Numbered from the stretch's first letter, positions 42,052-50,788 are shown. The stretch: DNA of 64,000 nucleotides from DASVFB01 sp963766345 (GCA_963766345.1 CAVXZL010000008.1:496001-560000), one strand, 5' to 3'. Numbers and translations are program-made. The notes: generated by a model from the letters alone, not told the origin.

Positions 42052-42687
42052 CTAGCGGTCCTGCAAGGCATCGAGGGCGACCGCGAACGCGAGCACGAGT
42101 CGGCGATCGGCGTCGCCGAACGCGTCGTCGAGCTCGAGCAGGTAGCGGTCGCGGATCGTGCCGAGGACACGCCGATACGAGCCGACGTGCTCGTCGCCCC
42201 GCACGAGGACGAAGTTGAACGGCAGCCAGGTGAGCACGTCGAACCAGCCCGGCCCCAGCTCGGCGAAACGGCGGAGCAACGCCACGATCCAGCTCGACTC
42301 GTGCGCCTCGAAGAGCTCGGTGCCGGCCGCGTCGCGCACGTGCCAGTGGCTCCGGAGGAGCGACTTCGTGAAGTTCTTCTCCAGCAGGCCGAGCGCCTGA
42401 CCGTCGGGCGCCAGGATCTCGTGCCGGCCGCGGAACTCGAAGACCGACTTCGACTTGATCATGAAGAGATGCTCGTCGCGGTCGGGATCGAGCCGGAAGC
42501 GGATGTCCTCCTTGATCTTCATCTTCTTCTGCTTGACGAAGAGGAGCGGCCGGCCCTCCTCGGTCGCGCCCGGCGCCGGGATGCTGATCCGATACTCGTT
42601 CGCGATCGGCTTGAAAACCTGCTGCAAAAGAAAACGGTTCGACGCCTCGATCTCGGAGAGGACCTGCTGGGAAGCCACGGCGCTCAC
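42052..42687 (-). CDS. LURP-one/scramblase-like (tubby-fold) protein
   Basis: 211 residues with a LURP-one-related beta-barrel pattern (NRFLLQQVFKPIANEYRISIP, LLFVKQKKMKIKEDIRFR, VFEFRGRHEILAPDGQALGLLEKNF, WFDVLTWLPFNFVLV). Actinobacterial members are annotated as phospholipid-scramblase-related or tubby-like proteins of unknown function. Convergent with the KimA-like gene (3-bp gap). Confidence 0.8.
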   Translation of the reverse strand: MSAVASQQVLSEIEASNRFLLQQVFKPIANEYRISIPAPGATEEGRPLLFVKQKKMKIKEDIRFRLDPDRDEHLFMIKSKSVFEFRGRHEILAPDGQALGLLEKNFTKSLLRSHWHVRDAAGTELFEAHESSWIVALLRRFAELGPGWFDVLTWLPFNFVLVRGDEHVGSYRRVLGTIRDRYLLELDDAFGDADRRLVLAFAVALDALQDR

Positions 42688-42699
42688 TGCGAGCGATAT

Positions 42700-42987
42700 C
42701 TAATCAACCTCGGCCGCGAGACACCCCGCGGCGAAGCAGCGCCACGCGAAGGCGCCGTCGGCGAGCAGCCGCTCGAACGACGCCGAGGCGCCGAGTCCAA
42801 GGCCCTCGCGCAGCGAAGCGAGGTCGCGCAACAGCGCCGCCCGACGCTCCGGCGAGTCGAGCTCCTCGGCGAGCCGCAGCACGGCGTCCTCCTCGAGCGT
42901 CACCTCACGCTGCGGGCTGCCGCCGACCGCGCGCACGACAAGCGCGCGCCGCAGCGCCTCGTTCAGCTCCTCCGCCGGAATCGGCAC
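42700..42987 (-). CDS. hypothetical protein, start uncertain
   Basis: 95 residues from a GTG; helical, rich in Leu/Ala/Glu, two Cys near the C-terminus (RCFAAGCLAAEVD). The same frame stays coding-like upstream (QREWLDLLEELGEVERCVSLAWGAGRA) up to the stop of the metallopeptidase gene, but contains no ATG/GTG/TTG. So the real start may be non-canonical or obscured by an indel. No family recognised. Confidence 0.6.
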   Translation of the reverse strand: MPIPAEELNEALRRALVVRAVGGSPQREVTLEEDAVLRLAEELDSPERRAALLRDLASLREGLGLGASASFERLLADGAFAWRCFAAGCLAAEVD

Positions 42988-43072
42988 GGCGCGGCCTGCG
43001 CCCCACGCGAGCGAGACGCAGCGCTCGACCTCCCCGAGCTCCTCGAGGAGGTCGAGCCACTCGCGCTGCGCG

Positions 43073-44074
43073 TCAGAGGATGCCGCGGTCCTGAAACGCC
43101 TTCTTGACCTTCGCGGCCGCGCCGTTGCCGTACAGGCCCTGCGCCGCGAGCACCGTCCGGTTCGCGAGATCGGTCATGGTCGTGCCGGGGAAGTCGAACG
43201 ACCCCTGCAGGATGATCGTGTCGGCCGTCGTCGGCCCGAGCGCGTTGCGAATGTCCCACAGCGCGCGCGACCAGATCTGGCCGTCGTGATGCACCTTGCC
43301 GTTCAGGTCCTCCGGGTAATGGAGGCTCGTGTCGACGCGCCGCAGGCAGTGCGGGACGTCGGAGGTGTACGAGACCGAGTCCCAGTCGGCGACGCACGGC
43401 TCGTCCGGCGTCGGCGAGATGTGATCCGAGACCGTCACGGCCCAGTAGTCGCCGAAGCCCTCGCTGATCGCGCCGCCCTCGCCGCCGAAGTCGAAGTTCT
43501 GCGAGAAGTGGATCGCGTGGCCGTACTCGTGGAGGATCACCTCCGCGTCCTCGGCGTCGTCGACGCCGCCCTTGCCGAAGCGCAGCTCGGTAATCGGCTG
43601 CGTCGTTGCGAACGAGTTGTCATAGCCGAGCTGGTTGAGGCGCACCTTCTGCGACTGCATGTTGACCGGCCGCAGGACGCTTCCGAAGCCGAGGCTCTGG
43701 ATGTACTTCTGCGACTCGGTGATCCAGTAGTACGCCATCGTCTGCTCGAACTCGTCGTCGTGCCGGTTGTACGAGAACGTGTTCGTCGGCGAGTAGGCGG
43801 GATTGCCCGTCTCGCTGTAGACGCACGCCCAGTCGCCGCACAGGTAGCCCGTGCCGTCGAGATTCGTGAGCTTCACCGTGTGGTACGCGGCCTGCAGCTC
43901 CGGGTAGTCCGCGTCCTTCTGGTCGGTGAGCGACTCGTTCTGCAGGTCGGCCACCGGGTTCGGCAGGAACACGCGTCCGCTGCCCGTAGTCGATCCGGCC
44001 GGCGGCTTCGTCCCCCACGCCGACGGAATCGCAACGAATGCGACGGCGAGCGCCGCAACGAGGAATTTCGTCAA
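43073..44074 (-). CDS. secreted M36/fungalysin-like zinc metallopeptidase
   Basis: 333 residues from TTG at 44074, chosen because GGAGGGGGAG lies just upstream and it opens a signal peptide (TKFLVAALAVAFVAIPSAWG). Catalytic motif VILHEYGHAIHFSQNF and downstream ligand GGAISEGFGDYWAVTV follow the HExxH...E gluzincin layout of M36-type proteases. Single CxxC-type pair (YLCGDWACVY). Extracellular proteolysis inferred. Confidence 0.85.
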   Translation of the reverse strand: MTKFLVAALAVAFVAIPSAWGTKPPAGSTTGSGRVFLPNPVADLQNESLTDQKDADYPELQAAYHTVKLTNLDGTGYLCGDWACVYSETGNPAYSPTNTFSYNRHDDEFEQTMAYYWITESQKYIQSLGFGSVLRPVNMQSQKVRLNQLGYDNSFATTQPITELRFGKGGVDDAEDAEVILHEYGHAIHFSQNFDFGGEGGAISEGFGDYWAVTVSDHISPTPDEPCVADWDSVSYTSDVPHCLRRVDTSLHYPEDLNGKVHHDGQIWSRALWDIRNALGPTTADTIILQGSFDFPGTTMTDLANRTVLAAQGLYGNGAAAKVKKAFQDRGIL

Positions 44075-44423
44075 AGCTCCCCCTCCTGGGTCGATTGAAC
44101 CGCGGCATCGTAGCCGGGTTCCCGCGAATGAGTAAGGCGGCGGGCAGTCGGCTTGGCCGACCGCCCGCCGTACCCTCAGGGGAGAGGGATAGCCGCCTCT
44201 TCCCCACTCGCGCCGATCTGAATCAGCCCGTGAAGGTCGGCGTCCCGGGTGCCGCGTGCACGTTCGGAGCGAGCGGCGCGACGCCGAGCGACAGATTCGT
44301 GATGACGGGCAGCGGCCGGAATCAACGCGCCGCATGCGTCCGTGCTGATCTTCAGCGGCGACCCGCTGTTCCCGCGTCCCCGAAGGGGTCAGGGCCGCGG
44401 CGGTTCACTCGTTCGAGCTACCC
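44075..44423. other. non-coding gap with hairpin
   Basis: About 350 bp without a gene I can support. It holds one strong hairpin at 44138-44170 (15-bp arms CGGCGGGCAGTCGGC / GCCGACCGCCCGCCG with one mismatch, loop TTG). Open frames exist but show no recognisable protein; a decayed gene is possible. Confidence 0.5.
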
Positions 44424-44963
44424 CTAGTGCGCGACGAGCACCTTGAGCAGGACGACGAAGAAACCGACCGCGAGGTTGCCGGCGATCGCCGCGAGGGTCG
44501 CAGCGCCGCCGAGACGTTCGATCCGCGCGTAGCGGACGCCTTCGGCGGCGAGAGTCGCGAGCCCGATCGCGAGCGCGAGCCAGACAGCGGTCGTCTCGCC
44601 GAAGACGCCGATCGCGCCCAGCACCAGCGCCGCGCAAGGCAGTGCCGCGGCAATCAGGATCCCGAGCTCGCGGTGAGCGATCGAGGTCAACTCGCTCCGC
44701 GTGAGCCGCTTGTCGAGCCCGATGCTCTCCGACAGCCCGTGCGCGTAGAGGTGAGCGACCCAGAGGACGAACGCCGTCGTCGACACGAGCACCGCGAGCT
44801 TCCACGGGCTCTTCTCGCTCGCGTAAGCGACAGTGAGGGTCGCCATGACGACGACGGTGCCGTAGACCGTGCCCGCGATTCCGCCGCGCGCGCCGAGGAA
44901 TCTCTCCGTCAGCGAGTCCGAATGCGGCGCGCCTTGCTCGGGCTCTTGGGCTCGGTCCGCCAT
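44424..44963 (-). CDS. membrane protein, unknown function
   Basis: 179 residues from ATG 44963. Polar N-terminal 30 residues, then five hydrophobic segments (IAGTVYGTVVVMATLTVAYA, LAVLVSTTAFVLWVAHLYAHGL, LGILIAAALPCAALVLGAIGVF, AVWLALAIGLATLAAEGVRY, AAIAGNLAVGFFVVLLKVLV). No family recognised. Divergent from the PAS-LuxR gene 27 bp away. Confidence 0.75.
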   Translation of the reverse strand: MADRAQEPEQGAPHSDSLTERFLGARGGIAGTVYGTVVVMATLTVAYASEKSPWKLAVLVSTTAFVLWVAHLYAHGLSESIGLDKRLTRSELTSIAHRELGILIAAALPCAALVLGAIGVFGETTAVWLALAIGLATLAAEGVRYARIERLGGAATLAAIAGNLAVGFFVVLLKVLVAH

Positions 44964-44990
44964 TCGCAAGAGGTTCTACCGCGTGAGAGA

Positions 44991-45560
44991 GTGTCGCCGT
45001 TGCCCCTCTCGCTCCTGGAATCCGCGCGCATCGACGAGATCCTCGAGCACGTCAACGTCCCGAGCTACGTCATCGACACTGCCGGCGTCATCCGCTGGCT
45101 GAACCCGGCGGCGGCGAAGCTCGTCGGCGACGTCGCGGGGCGGCAGTTCACATCCGTCGTCGCGCCGGAGCACACGCGCCGCGCTCGGGAGCTCTTCGCG
45201 CGAAAGGTCGTCGCCGCGGCGACCGTGACGGATGCGGGCTTCGCGCTCGTCGACGCCGACGGCGCGCGGATCGAGGTCGAAATCAGCTCGGTGCCCGTGC
45301 GCCGCGGCGACCACGTCGTCGGCGTCTTCGGGCAGGTCACGGACCTCGTCGAGGCGCCGCACCCGCATCCCGACCTTCCGCTCACCCCACGCCAGGCGGA
45401 GGTGCTCGACCTGCTCGAACGCGGCCGCACGACGCGGCAGATCGCCGCCGAGCTCCATCTGAGCATCGACACGGTACGCAATCACGTCCGCCACATCCTG
45501 CAGGCGGTCGGCGCACACTCCCGGCTCGAGGCTGTCGCCATCGCCCACGGCGCGCACTAG
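44991..45560 (+). CDS. PAS-LuxR transcriptional regulator
   Basis: 189 residues from GTG. N-terminal PAS domain (ILEHVNVPSYVIDTAGVIRWLNPAAAKLVG ... VFGQVTDLVEA) and C-terminal LuxR helix-turn-helix (LTPRQAEVLDLLERGRTTRQIAAELHLSIDTVRNHVRHILQAVG). No receiver or kinase domain, so it senses a small ligand or redox state directly through PAS. It may regulate the adjacent membrane-protein genes; unproven. Confidence 0.9.
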   Translation: MSPLPLSLLESARIDEILEHVNVPSYVIDTAGVIRWLNPAAAKLVGDVAGRQFTSVVAPEHTRRARELFARKVVAAATVTDAGFALVDADGARIEVEISSVPVRRGDHVVGVFGQVTDLVEAPHPHPDLPLTPRQAEVLDLLERGRTTRQIAAELHLSIDTVRNHVRHILQAVGAHSRLEAVAIAHGAH

Positions 45561-45562
45561 CA

Positions 45563-47473
45563 ATGAAGGTCGCGGTGCTTCTCGCGCTGGCCGCGACTGC
45601 GCTAGCCGTCACGCCGGTCGCTACTGCGGAGACGGGCAGCGAGAAGGCACTCGCCGAGCGCTACGCCCCGGTCGTGCGGCTCGTCGCTCACTCGGGCGAG
45701 TGCGGCGAGGGGAAGCCGTACGTCCCGATCGACGTCGACGCGCTCTTCGGCGAGCCCACGGTGGCGCTCCGCGGCCCCTGGGGCGGCAGCGACCTGGTCA
45801 AGATCGGCCCGACCGCGAAAGATCTCGGGCAGCGGCTCTACGCGTACCACCTCGACTTCCCCGGGAACGCGCTCCAACCCGGATGCGACTACCTGCACTG
45901 GGAGAGGCGCATCACGGACGGGCGTCCACCGACGGTGTACGCACACGTCGCGTCCGACACCGAGCACCCGGGGAAGCTCGCGCTGCAGTACTGGCTCTTT
46001 TACGTCTTCAACGACTGGAACAACCTCCACGAGGGCGACTGGGAGATGATCCAGCTCGTCTTCGATGCGTCGACGGCCGAGCAGGCGCTGGGGCAAGCGC
46101 CGGTCGCGGTCGGCTACAGCCAGCACGAGGGCGCCGAGCGCGCCGCGTGGGGCGACGACAAGGTCGATCTGATCGACGGCACGCATCCCGTCGTGCACCC
46201 GGCCGACGGCTCACACGCGAACTTCTACGGCGAGGCTCTCTATATCGGCAGCTCCGCGGAGGAGGGAGTCGGCTGCGACGACACGCGCGGGCCGACCCTC
46301 GACGTCCGGCCCGTGGTGCGGACGATCCCGAGCGGCGCGGCCGCCGCGAGCGCCGACTATCCGTGGATCGTCTTCGAGGGCCGTTGGGGCGAGCTGCAGC
46401 CGGCGTTCTTCAACGGACCGACGGGGCCGAACCTCAAGACGCAGTGGACGCACCCGATCGCGTGGGCGGAGGACTGGCGGCCGCGCGCCTACACGGTTCC
46501 CGGAGCCGGCATCTTCGGCTCGAGCGCCACGGACTTCTTCTGCGGCGCCGTCGCGCACGGGTCGAGGTCGCTCGTCCTGCTCGTGGCGAATCCCGTGGAG
46601 TTCAGCCTCGTGCTCGGAGCGCTCGTCCTCCTAGTCATCTTCCTCCTCTCACGGACGAGGTGGCGCCCGGCGGCGCCGCTCCGCCTCGCCCGCCGGCGCT
46701 CGTGGGGACAGATTCTCGCGGCGTCTGGCCGGATGTACGTGTCGCGCGTACCGCTGTTCTTCGGCATGGGCCTGCTCTTCGCGCCGGTCTCGCTGCTGGT
46801 GACGCTCTTCCAGGCGCTCGTCCTGCACGCAACGAGCGTCCTGGGCGTCCAGACGGCCGAGGAGGCGAGCGGGCTCCTCTCCTATCTCGTGCTCGCGATC
46901 GGAACGGGGCTGACGCTGCTCGCGCTCGGAGTCCTCCAGGCTGCGACGGCACGAGCCCTCGTCGAGATCGACGAGGAGCGCACGGTCGGGCCGCTCGGGG
47001 CGTACGCGCTGGCGCTCGCCGCCGTGAAGCCGCTCTTGATCGCGCTCGTCGTCGTCGCGCTCGGGGTGTCGTTGGTGGCGTCGACGATCTTCCTCTTGCC
47101 GATCGCGATCTGGCTCGCCGGTCGCTGGGCGCTGATCGTCCCCGTGCTCGAGCTCGAGGGCACTTCGGGCTTCGGCGCCTTGCGCCGGAGCGGCCGGCTC
47201 GTCCGCGGGCGCTGGCTCAAGGTCGCGTCGCTGATCGTCGCAGGAGGTGCCCTCGTGCTCGTCATCGGCCCGTTCTTGGGCGCGCTGCTCATCCTCGGCA
47301 CCGACGCGCCGTTCTGGCTCGTCAACGTCGTCGCCGGAGCCGTCTACGCGGTGTCGATGCCGTTCGTCGCACTCACGACCGCGTACGTCTACTTCGACGC
47401 CCGGGTCAGGAGCGAGCTTGCAGACGAGCGCTCGCCTGCCCGGCTGCCGGCGGAGATCAGCCTCTCGCGGTGA
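45563..47473 (+). CDS. Vps62-like extracellular domain fused to multi-spanning membrane domain
   Basis: 636 residues, 2 bp after the PAS-LuxR stop. Signal peptide (KVAVLLALAATALAVTPVATA), then about 330 residues of Vps62-like beta-sandwich (LAERYAPVVRLVAHSGECGEGKPYVPIDVDALFG; LQYWLFYVFNDWNNLHEGDWEMIQLVF; GSHANFYGEALY). After a membrane helix near residue 345 come about six more helices resembling glycerophosphodiester-phosphodiesterase membrane domains (ARALVEIDEERTVGPLGAYALAL). The combination suggests an envelope protein; function unknown. Confidence 0.82.
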   Translation: MKVAVLLALAATALAVTPVATAETGSEKALAERYAPVVRLVAHSGECGEGKPYVPIDVDALFGEPTVALRGPWGGSDLVKIGPTAKDLGQRLYAYHLDFPGNALQPGCDYLHWERRITDGRPPTVYAHVASDTEHPGKLALQYWLFYVFNDWNNLHEGDWEMIQLVFDASTAEQALGQAPVAVGYSQHEGAERAAWGDDKVDLIDGTHPVVHPADGSHANFYGEALYIGSSAEEGVGCDDTRGPTLDVRPVVRTIPSGAAAASADYPWIVFEGRWGELQPAFFNGPTGPNLKTQWTHPIAWAEDWRPRAYTVPGAGIFGSSATDFFCGAVAHGSRSLVLLVANPVEFSLVLGALVLLVIFLLSRTRWRPAAPLRLARRRSWGQILAASGRMYVSRVPLFFGMGLLFAPVSLLVTLFQALVLHATSVLGVQTAEEASGLLSYLVLAIGTGLTLLALGVLQAATARALVEIDEERTVGPLGAYALALAAVKPLLIALVVVALGVSLVASTIFLLPIAIWLAGRWALIVPVLELEGTSGFGALRRSGRLVRGRWLKVASLIVAGGALVLVIGPFLGALLILGTDAPFWLVNVVAGAVYAVSMPFVALTTAYVYFDARVRSELADERSPARLPAEISLSR

Positions 47474-47477
47474 GCGC

Positions 47478-48341
47478 ATGAGCGATTCGAACGCCGGTCG
47501 GTTCGCGCGCTGGAAGGAACGTGCGCAAGCCCTCGAGGCGAAGGTCGAGTCGTCGCGCGCAGACCACGCGTCCGTGGACCTCGGGCTGAGCGTCGTCGAG
47601 CGCGACTCTGCGATCGGCGGCGGCCTGCTCGCCGGCGCGCTCGCGTACCGGCTCTTCGTGCTCCTGCTTCCGTCCGCACTGTTGTTTGTCTCGGGCCTCG
47701 GCCTGTACGCGGACACCGTCGACAAGAGCACGGGTCAGGTCGCGAAGGACGCCGGCCTGCACGGGTTGATCGGATCGCAGGTCGCAGCCACTGCTTCGGA
47801 CGGCGCGAGCTGGATCGTCTTCATCCTGATGCTGCCCGCCGTTCTCTATGCGCTCGTGAAGCTGCACCGGGCGATCGCGATCGTGCACGCGATCGTCTGG
47901 CACGGCTCCGGACGAAGAGTGCGCAGCACTCCCAAGGGCGTGGCGCTGCTGGGCGCGGCGCTCCTGGTGACCGTCGCCGCCGCAGAGGCCGTCGGCTGGA
48001 TCCGCCGTCGCGACGACCTCGGCGGGATCAGCGCGCTCGCGGTCTACCTCGCGCTCGTCGGTGGCGCCTGGCTCGTCGCCTCGTTGCGCCTTCCGCATCG
48101 CGACGACCGCTGGCTCGCGCTGGTGCCGGGTGCCCTGTTCGTGGGCGCGGGCCTCCTTGCCGTCAACGTTTTCAACGTCTACGTCACGACGCGACTCGTC
48201 GAGGACCAGGCCAACACGTACGGCGCGCTCGGAATCGCGGCTGCGCTGCTGCTCTCGCTCGTGCTCGTCGGCCGGGTGATCGTCATCTCGGCCGAGCTCA
48301 ACGCGGCGCTCGCCGACCATCGGCGTAGGAACCGGCGCTAG
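47478..48341 (+). CDS. YihY/BrkB-family membrane protein
   Basis: 287 residues, six membrane helices. YihY signatures: RDSAIGGGLLAGALAYRLFVLLLPSALLFVSGLGLY near the N-terminus and GALGIAAALLLSLVLVGRVIVISAELNA at the end. 4 bp after the Vps62-like gene, so same operon. Its TAG overlaps the TAG of the convergent cupin gene in CTAG (48338-48341). Confidence 0.85.
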   Translation: MSDSNAGRFARWKERAQALEAKVESSRADHASVDLGLSVVERDSAIGGGLLAGALAYRLFVLLLPSALLFVSGLGLYADTVDKSTGQVAKDAGLHGLIGSQVAATASDGASWIVFILMLPAVLYALVKLHRAIAIVHAIVWHGSGRRVRSTPKGVALLGAALLVTVAAAEAVGWIRRRDDLGGISALAVYLALVGGAWLVASLRLPHRDDRWLALVPGALFVGAGLLAVNVFNVYVTTRLVEDQANTYGALGIAAALLLSLVLVGRVIVISAELNAALADHRRRNRR

Positions 48342-48970
48342 CCGACGAGCTCCCGGAACGCCGGCTCGTCGCGAAGCGCGTCGAGGTCGGTGTCCTGCGT
48401 CGCGAGCTCACGCAGGCTCGGCCGTCCTTCGAAGGCGACCCGAAGGTGAGCGATCGCATCCTCCTTGCGGCCGGCGAGCGCCTCGCAGCACGCGAGGTTG
48501 TAGAGCGGCAAGGGATACCCGCTCGCCTCGAGCGTCTCGCGGGAGCGGTCGATCACCGCGGCGTAGTCCCCTGCCTCGTACGCGGGATGAAACTCCGCCC
48601 ACACTTCCCAGCCGCGCACCTCGTACGGCTGCCCGACATTGCTGCCGATCGCCAGCACCGCCGTCTCCGCCTCCTCGGCAAAAGCAGTCCGCTTCACCTC
48701 CGGCGGGACGAACACCAGCGTGCCGGTGGGCGCGTCCACGGTATCGCCGTCGATCTCGAAACGCGCGCGGCCGCGGAGGACGACGTAGAGCTCCTCGCTA
48801 CCCGCGTCTTCTTCATGCTCGGGCATGAGCCGGTCGCCCTCCCGGGCTGCCGTCCACGCGTTCGTCCCGAACGCGGAGATCCCGAGGTGGTGGCGTACGG
48901 GCCGCATGTGTGTGTCCTCGCGGTAGGCGATGTCCTGCAGCTCGTCGACCGTTGCAACGCGGTAGCTCAC
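48338..48970 (-). CDS. cupin-domain protein with TPR-like tail
   Basis: 210 residues from GTG 48970 (GGGAGG 4 nt upstream). Cupin core in the first 120 residues (GDRLMPEHEEDAGSEELYVVLRGRARFEIDGDTVDAPTGTLVFVPPEVKRTAFA), with an acidic metal-site variant (HEEDAGSEE). The C-terminal 80 residues look like a small helical repeat (LYNLACCEALAGRKEDAIAHLRVAFEG). Its promoter lies against the left end of the integrated element. Confidence 0.85.
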   Translation of the reverse strand: MSYRVATVDELQDIAYREDTHMRPVRHHLGISAFGTNAWTAAREGDRLMPEHEEDAGSEELYVVLRGRARFEIDGDTVDAPTGTLVFVPPEVKRTAFAEEAETAVLAIGSNVGQPYEVRGWEVWAEFHPAYEAGDYAAVIDRSRETLEASGYPLPLYNLACCEALAGRKEDAIAHLRVAFEGRPSLRELATQDTDLDALRDEPAFRELVG

Positions 48971-48992
48971 GGAACCTCCCTTTTCGACGACC

Positions 48993-49014
48993 ATGGGCCC
49001 GCTTGGATTCGAAC
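48993..49014. repeat. attL: duplicated tRNA 3' end
   Basis: 22 bp identical to 53394-53415, which is the 3' end (acceptor and T-arm) of the tRNA(CAU) gene. Same orientation. Marks the far boundary of the integrated element. Confidence 0.85.
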
Positions 49015-49042
49015 ACCCCTGCTAATCGCGGTTTTTGTGCTC

Positions 49043-49068
49043 CCGTGGGTGCACCGGTGGGGGCACGC
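49043..49068. repeat. arm-type tandem repeat, left copy
   Basis: Two tandem GTGGG(T/G)GCAC-type units across 26 bp, repeated with one mismatch at 53293-53318 in the same orientation. Position just inside both element ends fits integrase arm-binding sites. The rest of 49015-49271 holds no gene that I can support. Confidence 0.6.
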
Positions 49069-49271
49069 CGTGCGCTCGAACGGTCGCGTTTGGTGCCGTT
49101 TGGGCTCGTTTGGACGCGTTCGATCAGCGCTTCTGTGCGGCCCAAGCGCGACCGCGGATCTCGTCCCACGAGAGGCCGCGAACTTCGGGCGGCACGCAAC
49201 GCTTCCGGCCACCTCGAGGAAATCCGGCGTGCCCGCCAGGATCGCGCGCCGGCCTTCGATGACTTCAAGCC

Positions 49272-49487
49272 CTAACGCGCGTAGATCGCGGGTCGGTAGC
49301 GAGGGTCGGGAATCGGCTTGCCGGCCTCACGCGCGGTCACCAGCCATGCATCCCTCGCCTTCGCAACCTCGGCGAGCGCTTCCTCGGCCGTCGCACCGAA
49401 GGCCGAGCATGCCTCGAGGTCGGGAATGTCCGCGATGTAGCCGCCGTCGTCGTCGCTGTAGAAGACGTTGATGTGGTAATCGGTCAC
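49272..49487 (-). CDS. hicB: HicB-family antitoxin
   Basis: 71 residues: YHINVFYSDDDGGYIADIPDLEACSAFGATAEEALAEVAKA, the partial RNase-H fold of HicB antitoxins. GTG overlaps the hicA stop (GTGA). A C-terminal DNA-binding domain is absent, as in short HicB forms. Neutralises HicA. Confidence 0.88.
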   Translation of the reverse strand: MTDYHINVFYSDDDGGYIADIPDLEACSAFGATAEEALAEVAKARDAWLVTAREAGKPIPDPRYRPAIYAR

Positions 49488-49741
49488 TCCTCGACCTCCA
49501 TGCTCAGAGCGTAGCGCTCAACAAGTCTGAGGAACTGGCGGATTTGGTAAGGCTTGGCCTGACCGCGGACCTCCTGGAGGTTGAGGAGCTCGAGGACGTC
49601 CGGGTGGACGAAGACGTGGTGGCTCCCGCTCGTCCGGCGCAACTCGAAGCCGAACGCCTCGACCAGGCTTCGCATATCGGAGAACGAGACGTTCGCAACC
49701 TGGCCGCGAGCGATCCGCGCAAGGAGCCGCTTCGGGTCCAC
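49484..49741 (-). CDS. hicA: HicA-family mRNA interferase toxin
   Basis: 85 residues with the catalytic signature RRTSGSHHVFVHPDVLELLNLQ (active His in GSHH) of the HicA dsRBD-like fold, followed by AKPYQIRQFLRLVE. Toxin-first order as usual for hicAB. GTG start 6 nt after TAGCGT (minus strand, 49753-49748). Cargo of the integrated element, possibly stabilising it. Confidence 0.9.
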   Translation of the reverse strand: MDPKRLLARIARGQVANVSFSDMRSLVEAFGFELRRTSGSHHVFVHPDVLELLNLQEVRGQAKPYQIRQFLRLVERYALSMEVEE

Positions 49742-49919
49742 GACGCCACGCTATCTCCGAGTGCGGATGGCTTCCTCGACCGTCGCGTAGGCTCGCGGAG
49801 CACGCTTCTCGCGTACACGTACACGAATTGTGACGCGCTTTGCATCGATGATGCATCTGTGTCTCGCCTGCTATCGCGCTGAGTAGTTCCTGTACGCCAC
49901 GCCTTCTCGGCACGGTTTG

Positions 49920-50435
49920 TCAGCGCTCAATGGAGAGGCCGCGGCCGCGGTGAAACTCACGTTCGAGCTCGATCAGGCGTTGCATCGTCTGCAGCGGGAC
50001 ATGGTCTTGTTCGCGGTCGAGGGCGGCCAGCATGCGCGCGTGGTCGTCGGGTGAGGCGACCGAGGGGCGAAGACCGCGGCCGATCGGTTCGCGTCTGGCG
50101 CGGTGGCGGAGGTCGTCGTAGCCGCGCGTTCCTTCCGGCTCGGGAACGATCTTCAGCTCGCCCGCGTCAGTGTGCAGCTCGAGCACCGGCTGGCGCGTGA
50201 GGTCGCGCTCGAACACCAACGGCCGGCCGTCGAGGCGGCGCGCGTTCAGCTCGTCGAGGGCGAGATCGAGCCGGCGCAGGTTCTCGGCCCGCATCGAAGG
50301 AACGACGTCGAGCCCGTCTGTCAGCTCGTCAGAGCCGTGCAGGATCCGGCCGAGCCCGCCGACGATGATGTAAGTCACCCGCTGCCGCTCGAGCGCGTCT
50401 ATGAGCGTGTACGGGTCGAAGTGATCGCGAGCCAT
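49920..50435 (-). CDS. nucleotidyltransferase-fold protein (AbiEii/MNT-like)
   Basis: 171 residues. N-terminal TYIIVGGLGRILHGSDELTDGLDVVPS matches the GG...HG...TxDxDV signature of minimal nucleotidyltransferases, but reads T-D-G-L-D where T-x-D-L-D is expected, so the first catalytic Asp is displaced. Start overlaps the XRE regulator stop (TGATG), making an XRE/nucleotidyltransferase pair that resembles known toxin-antitoxin or abortive-infection modules. Toxin role inferred. Confidence 0.75.
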   Translation of the reverse strand: MARDHFDPYTLIDALERQRVTYIIVGGLGRILHGSDELTDGLDVVPSMRAENLRRLDLALDELNARRLDGRPLVFERDLTRQPVLELHTDAGELKIVPEPEGTRGYDDLRHRARREPIGRGLRPSVASPDDHARMLAALDREQDHVPLQTMQRLIELEREFHRGRGLSIER

Positions 50436-50725
50436 CAGCGGTTGCGCTCCCGCAGCATCCCCTGCAGCCGCTCCTGCGGTGTTCGGCCGAGGCGGACGCG
50501 CAGGCGGTTGTCGTGCTTCGGATCAGGCTCGTAGGCGACGAGCGCGAGCTCGACGTCCCAGCCGCAGGCGCGCAGGAGCTCGCGCAGCGTCTCCAGGCTC
50601 GGTTGGACGACGTCGCGTTCCCAGCGGGCGATCTGGGCGCGGTCCTTGCCGCTTCTTTGCGAGAGCTCGACCTGCGAGAGCCCCGCTCGTGTCCGTGCTT
50701 GCCTGATCAGCGCTCCGCTCGTCAC
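50435..50725 (-). CDS. XRE-family HTH protein (probable antitoxin/repressor)
   Basis: 96 residues: LIRQARTRAGLSQVELSQRSGKDRAQIARWERDVVQPSLETLRELLRACGW, a clear XRE helix-turn-helix, then a short basic tail. GTG lies 6 nt after TAGAAT (minus strand, 50737-50732). Coupled to the nucleotidyltransferase gene; likely autoregulator through the ACGCATC repeats in its promoter. Confidence 0.9.
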   Translation of the reverse strand: MTSGALIRQARTRAGLSQVELSQRSGKDRAQIARWERDVVQPSLETLRELLRACGWDVELALVAYEPDPKHDNRLRVRLGRTPQERLQGMLRERNR

Positions 50726-50772
50726 GCATCAATTCTACCGATAGCTGCTGCAAAACGCATCGCTGACGCATC
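50724..50772. promoter_or_regulatory. divergent promoter with three ACGCATC repeats
   Basis: ACGCATC at 50724-50730, 50755-50761 and 50766-50772; the last two are 11 bp apart and the first 31 bp away, i.e. whole helical turns. They overlap -10 boxes for both divergent genes (TAGAAT minus, TACACT plus 50776-50781). Probable operator of the XRE protein. Confidence 0.6.
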
Positions 50773-50788
50773 TGCTACACTCCTGGGG

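Noticed and set aside
29349..48341. CTAG-shared convergent stop codons as a genome feature
   Set aside because: Only one firm case (48,338-48,341) plus one with a doubtful ORF; not enough to claim a pattern.
48900..49275. Plus-strand ORFs across the attL region
   Set aside because: They cross the tRNA-derived repeat and arm sites; no recognisable protein.
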